Under the pieces are notes generated by a model. That model worked only from the letters and a program-made list of their open reading frames with translations, searched no databases and was not told the DNA's origin. Both the position numbers and the translations under genes were made by a program. Below are positions 20,720-25,150 of a stretch of 25,150 bases of DNA, in pieces; position 1 is the first letter of the stretch, and every line of letters starts with the position of its first letter. Source of the stretch: Saccoglossus kowalevskii (taxonomy: Eukaryota > Hemichordata > Enteropneusta > Harrimaniidae); the NCBI RefSeq assembly GCF_000003605.2, contig NW_003137332.1:56999-82148 (forward strand), read 5' to 3'.

Positions 20720-21111
20720 AATGAATTGCAAAAAAACGTGTGGTAGAGATGCAACAAGATGTTAGAAGAAATGCTACAAGATATCAGAGGCAATGCAACA
20801 AGATGTCAGAAAAACTACTATATACTTATAAAAAAATGCAACAAACAATCAATGGAACAGTATAGAACTAAACAAGGTTGCACAAGAATTACAAGGCAAT
20901 TGTAACATGTTTCTTGCACTAAAATCACAAGCTTTCAGTACATCAAGCTTACTGTAGAATTGCAATAAGTTAATAGTAGAACTCCACCAAGTTGACGGTA
21001 TAATTGATATGATCTTAAAGTGAAATTGCTAACACGCTAACAATAGTATTGCAATTATCTTGCAGTATAATTACAACAAGGATGAAGTAGAATTACCACA
21101 TCAGGTTTGCA
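20720..21111 (+). repeat. Degenerate minisatellite, 22-bp period
   Basis: The clearest units are exactly 22 bases: 20743-20764, 20765-20786 and 20787-20808 (each with ATGCWACAAGATRTYA), then 20809-20830. A second clear block at 20954-20975, 20976-20997 and 20998-21019 begins GTAGAATTGC-, GTAGAACTCC- and GTATAATTGA-; 21065-21086 and the start of 21087-21111 follow. Between the blocks and at 21020-21064 the units vary from about 16 to 31 bases. The approximate consensus is GTAGAATTGCAACAAGTTGA plus two bases. The plus strand is strikingly A-rich and T-poor at the left end. The left block is better preserved, as after a local re-expansion. No open frame runs through it. Confidence 0.8.
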
Positions 21112-23916
21112 ATAGAGTTGGGATTGAAGTCAATGTTATATGATAAAATAAACACTAATTACAGGAGGGATTACTACCAGTTGTTGTACTCACATGGTTA
21201 TTTCCTCTCACTTAACCACGCCATGTGACCCACGTGCCAATAATCTGTTCAAGTGTATGTTTGTTGATAATTGTATAATTCGCGGAATTGATTCTCGATC
21301 TCTCAAATTATAATGACATGTGTGGTTTATCACATAAACAGGTGCATATTGTATAGTCTTTTGGTAGATCTGACAAATGATCATTTAATAATATTTTACA
21401 CAAACGAATTCGTTGAGATACATGTACGATGAACAGCATCGTCTAACTGGAACCATTATTTTATTGCTCAATGATAATACCACGCCGATCTCCGTATACG
21501 AAGTTGATCATTTATGACGTGTTTGTCTTTCTGGTAAACGTTAAAAGTAGTGTATCAATGTCAGTGTCACTGTTGTATCAAATGGAAACGGGCGCTTTTC
21601 CACGCACTTGGTCCGCTTACGACAGTAGTAATCTAAATAATTGAAACAGACTCAATCAAATGGTATAGTTTTTTTCCACGTATCTCACTGAATTGGTTCA
21701 TCCCACTCCTACATATGATGTCATGCATTTAGTAAACACTAAATGCCCTTATAATCCGGTTATTACACATCCTGCTTCAGCATTCGCTCAGTAATAGTAA
21801 ATCGTGATAATGAGATTTATTAAAACTAACCCCCAAGAAATACTATATTATTACCGCAAAGTAACATAAATCACAGCGTATCAATGTCATTGCAACATTT
21901 TCAACATAAAGAGAAAAATAAATAATGTGATCGTACACAATGTTAATTAATTGAAATATCAATTGTTGTTGTTGCACGTGAGTTTGTATGTTTGCAGTTA
22001 ATATGTAATATTAATATAAAATTATATGTAATGTAATACGTTTGTTGTATGCAGCATAGAGCCATCTAGTGTTCATTTGTGCACCATTGTTTCCTACACC
22101 AGTGTTACCTATACATTAATACCTACACTATGGAATACATTCAGTGTCTACAATAAAAAAAATGTCAGTATTTTATTTCGTACATAAATCCTATAAATTC
22201 TCTGCTATATAAGTATTGATGAATGATAACAACATAATTTATAGTAAAAGCTGAAAATGAATCTCGCCGTACTGTACTAGAATACCAACCGCTGCCGGCC
22301 TACTCATCGGAACTTCCGGTGTATGGCGTAAATAATACTTAACGTCAATTGTACGACTGTCACTGTTCGTGAGACTGTAATTCGCAAACATATATGCATG
22401 CATTAATTATGCATAGTGGCGTGTATATAACATTGGATAACACATAGACATCACACCAGAATATAACCAAGACTATCAACGATTCAAGGAATCGATTTTG
22501 AAAATTGATAACACGACGTTGTCAGGATAGAGGTACGTGAATTTTCCGATTGGACTTACTTATTCGTCCAAAAGGAAATACTACTATAAGATATATATTA
22601 TGTTCGACTAATGAGTGACGTTTATATTTGGAATTTGGGTCGTAGGTTACCCTTCGATTAGTTTAAAACGCGTTTCCAATGATGATCAATTTAGTTATGT
22701 CACTTGGAACTATATACATACATTTAAGATATTAGCAAATTTCCGAATGAGTCAACTAACATGAACTCCAAAATATAAGTTCCATTCCCCAATTAAAAGT
22801 GTAACTGGATACTGAAAATCTATAGAGTTTATGCCGAATCGTTAATTGTCAGCTTTCAATAATATATGTATATTTACATACAATATATTTGTTATATTAC
22901 TTTAATCTAACTTAAAACGAGCGTACATATTAATCACAGGTGGACTATATAATCGGGTACATTGTGTGAAAGGGATTAATTTATTAACCGGAAATGGCTA
23001 TCAACAAGAATAATGTATAATAAAGGTGTTATTTTTAGACGTGTCATTGTCAATCTTTTTCATTCATAAACTTAGATTTCTAATCAATAGAATTGAGAAG
23101 GGTTCGTATTCTTTTAATGTTATACAAACCACTGTTCTATGTATTCACGTCATTAAAGCCACTGACATCATAGAAAATGAACTGCGTGGGTTGGATTTTT
23201 TCAACTTGTTGCTATATGTAGTGGCAACACAAGCTTTCACAATCTTATCGCCGGAGAGTATCAAGATTAACTACTTGTCATACATTCCAGTCGAGGCTGT
23301 GTAGGTAGGTTACAATTCTTTGTGTTACATGCATCAACAGTTGAGTTCATAGCCATGATCTCCGTATTCACATATTATTCAGTTTTGGATTTCGAATAAA
23401 CATTGTAGTGTAAACGTACCTGATTCTAATTACCACCAAGTAACACTACCACATCGAATAATATTACGTTACCAGTGATAGTACGTTTGTTGACATTTGT
23501 AGACAGCATTTTCGCCTATGAAACTGAATTGTAACCTATTTTATTCAAAAATGCCTTGAATGAACTACGGGGCCACTATTCGTTTTCTTATGTGTCATGC
23601 AACAACTGAATGACAGAATACAAATAATCAGCTTCTTTCAAATGATAGTACTTGGTGGATACACCTGACGTCCTCCTCGTCATTACAAGTTTATTACCTT
23701 CTTATGTTATAAAGATATATCAAGATTTAACAAAATATATTTTCATTATTCTGAAAATCAGGATCTATATCAGGAAATTGGTGATTTAGTTTTTTGAGTA
23801 ATGAGATATAAATATTAATACATGGTGATAATTCATTTGTCAGTAGAAGGATTTTATTCCGTTTATATTAGAAATATTATTTTTTTGCACAAGGTTGTCC
23901 TTCTCACATAGTGTAA
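21112..23916. other. Anonymous AT-rich sequence, no supported gene
   Basis: The open frame at 23026-23304 (92 codons, plus, GTG start) follows an acceptor-like TTATTTTTAG and ends next to a donor-like GTAGGT, but the product is unrecognised and the frame's own stop precedes the donor. Small palindromes include TATGCAT/ATGCATA near 22390-22413 and ACGATG/CATCGT near 21426. No RNA gene is seen. Confidence 0.5.
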
Positions 23917-23947
23917 CGCCATTTTTAATTCACAATTCAAAATGGCG
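23917..23947. repeat. Near-perfect 31-base hairpin
   Basis: CGCCATTTT (23917-23925) pairs with AAAATGGCG (23939-23947), and AATT (23927-23930) with AATT (23934-23937), with one T/C mismatch and a 3-base loop. Thirteen of 14 stem positions pair. It is too short for a microRNA precursor and has no adjacent gene. Confidence 0.75.
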
Positions 23948-24530
23948 ATATGTGTTTAAATCTTTCCAGTGATATTATAGGCTTTCTGTAAGTAAAATTG
24001 AGGAACTAATAACAGTTCACATATCAAAGGAAGCATTATGTGCCTTTAGACCGCCACGAGACAGGGAATTAGTATTGCAGCATTTAGTTACGTAATCATG
24101 AGGGACATACTTCGTTATATGTATATATGTTATATTAACGAATGATAAAACAACTGACAGTATTGTACCTACTATTTTGTTTGATGTACAGTATACTCGT
24201 ATTACAATAATGTATATTATCAGGTTAAGTGACATGTACTCGCATACATTACTGTAACACCTCAACTAATGCGATGTAAGAAGTATTAGTATGTAACAAT
24301 GATAGCCCCTACCTACTCGTGTATCAAAATAGAGCGCATTTATATATATCACGCAGATAAAGTACATTATTACAGTGAACGTGATTGTTACTGCAGTAGT
24401 ACGACTCTATATACTTGTACCATATAGGGAGTAAGAACCTTACCATGACACAACTGTCTGAGCTCACATGACTACAACTGTAGAATCTGTATATTCGTGT
24501 TACAAGAAGAAATGATAATTATGGAATACA
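23948..24530. other. Anonymous AT-rich sequence, no gene seen
   Basis: The minus-strand open frame at 24017-24265 is unrecognised. Nothing else is supportable. Confidence 0.5.
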
Positions 24531-24625
24531 TGAATGAATGAATGAATGAATGAATGAATGAATGAATGAATGAATGAATGAATGAATGAATGAATGAATG
24601 AATGAATGAATGAATGAATGAATGA
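24531..24625. repeat. (TGAA)n microsatellite, 95 bp
   Basis: About 24 uninterrupted TGAA units. The lack of any interruption suggests an actively length-variable locus. The minus-strand open frame at 24472-24726 (repeating Phe-Ile-His-Ser) is produced by the repeat. Confidence 0.97.
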
Positions 24626-25150
24626 CAGATACTGACATCAAATGACCAAACAGTAAAATAGAAGGACGTGATTTTAATAAGGTCATACAACTGTTTGAGT
24701 TGTACTCGCTGCTTCAGGGACTCCACTAGGAATAAATTTCAGTCGTAAAGCAACAAAGCAAGCACAAGTAAATACAGTATTATGGAATAACTAACCAACC
24801 AATCTAAAAATAAACAATGTAAGGCATAATTCAATTTATCAGTTAATTGGACAGCTTTTAAATGAATTAATAAAACAGAGTGACTGATCAATTAATTGAA
24901 CAATAAAACTACCCACTAACAATGAGAACGATAGCAAATGAAGAATTGCATGAATGAAGTTGAGTTATAATATGAGTGCTGTTGGTGTTCATATGAAGAT
25001 CGATTTATATGGGGAGGTAACATTTGTCATTTATTGTAGTCATAATATTTGTAATTAATCAATGGGTTTAATGTGATATGGTGTGTAAATGATGTGATGT
25101 ATTATAAGGTGTTATCATAGTGTAATGCATTCTATAGTCATGTGATAGTG
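24626..25150. other. Anonymous AT-rich sequence, no gene seen
   Basis: The last stretch holds scattered AATTAATT-type strings and GTGATGT-like repeats near the end. No coding or RNA feature could be supported. Confidence 0.5.

Noticed and set aside
20720-21111. 22-bp periodic segment as a CRISPR array
   Set aside because: There is no alternation of constant repeat and unique spacer; the whole unit is repeated and diverged, and the setting is animal nuclear DNA.
23026-23304. 92-codon frame between acceptor-like TTTTTAG and donor-like GTAGGT as an internal exon
   Set aside because: The frame's stop codon precedes the donor, the product matches no known family, and such short splice strings are common by chance.
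23917-23947. Hairpin as a microRNA precursor
   Set aside because: The stem is only 14 bp with a 3-base loop, far too short for a precursor.
24472-24726. 84-codon frame with Phe-Ile-His-Ser repeats as a repetitive protein
   Set aside because: It is the translation of the TGAA microsatellite.

Overview
The window looks like non-coding DNA from an animal nuclear genome, and a marine invertebrate is my best guess. It is AT-rich (about one third G+C by eye) and full of microsatellites. It carries terminal-inverted-repeat elements and a decayed LINE. CpG dinucleotides remain common, unlike in most vertebrate intergenic DNA. There is no run of closely packed open frames as in bacterial or organellar DNA. 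The longest open frame is about 108 codons and lacks an ATG start; frames of this size are expected by chance here. I found no host protein-coding exon, tRNA, rRNA, snRNA or CRISPR array that I could support. The window could be intergenic or lie inside a long intron.

Layout. 1-2,357: anonymous sequence with a small (161 bp) inverted-repeat element at 574-734 between TTAA copies, a cluster of TCGGGCA motifs near 1,150-1,199, and two touching palindromes at 1,880-1,911. 2,358-2,810: a 453-bp MITE with ~51-bp terminal inverted repeats and a TTA target duplication, the clearest mobile element. 2,811-7,770: anonymous, with a hairpin at 4,692-4,731 and a TA/CATA microsatellite at 5,120-5,195. 7,862-8,560: a decayed LINE ORF2 fragment (reverse-transcriptase FADD box through the C-terminal region) just after an ATT microsatellite. 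9,151-9,850: about six degenerate tandem monomers of ~90-135 bp. 11,534-11,718 and 14,399-14,572: two diverged copies of one sequence in opposite orientations, with a 125-bp AATAG microsatellite between them. 16,335-18,435: several short degenerate repeats (AATTGAC-GACG motifs, a three-unit ~60-bp repeat, a second three-unit ~58-bp repeat with a near-palindromic core). 20,720-21,111: a degenerate 22-bp-period minisatellite. 23,917-23,947: a short near-perfect hairpin. 24,531-24,625: a TGAA microsatellite.

No genes work together here. The visible content is a mosaic of decayed transposable elements and tandem repeats. I looked for a new biological system and found no evidence for one. The items most worth following are the two MITE-like elements, the inverted pair at 11.5/14.4 kb, the ~120-bp tandem array, and the 22-bp minisatellite. 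No retrovirus-like or other virus-like element was recognised.
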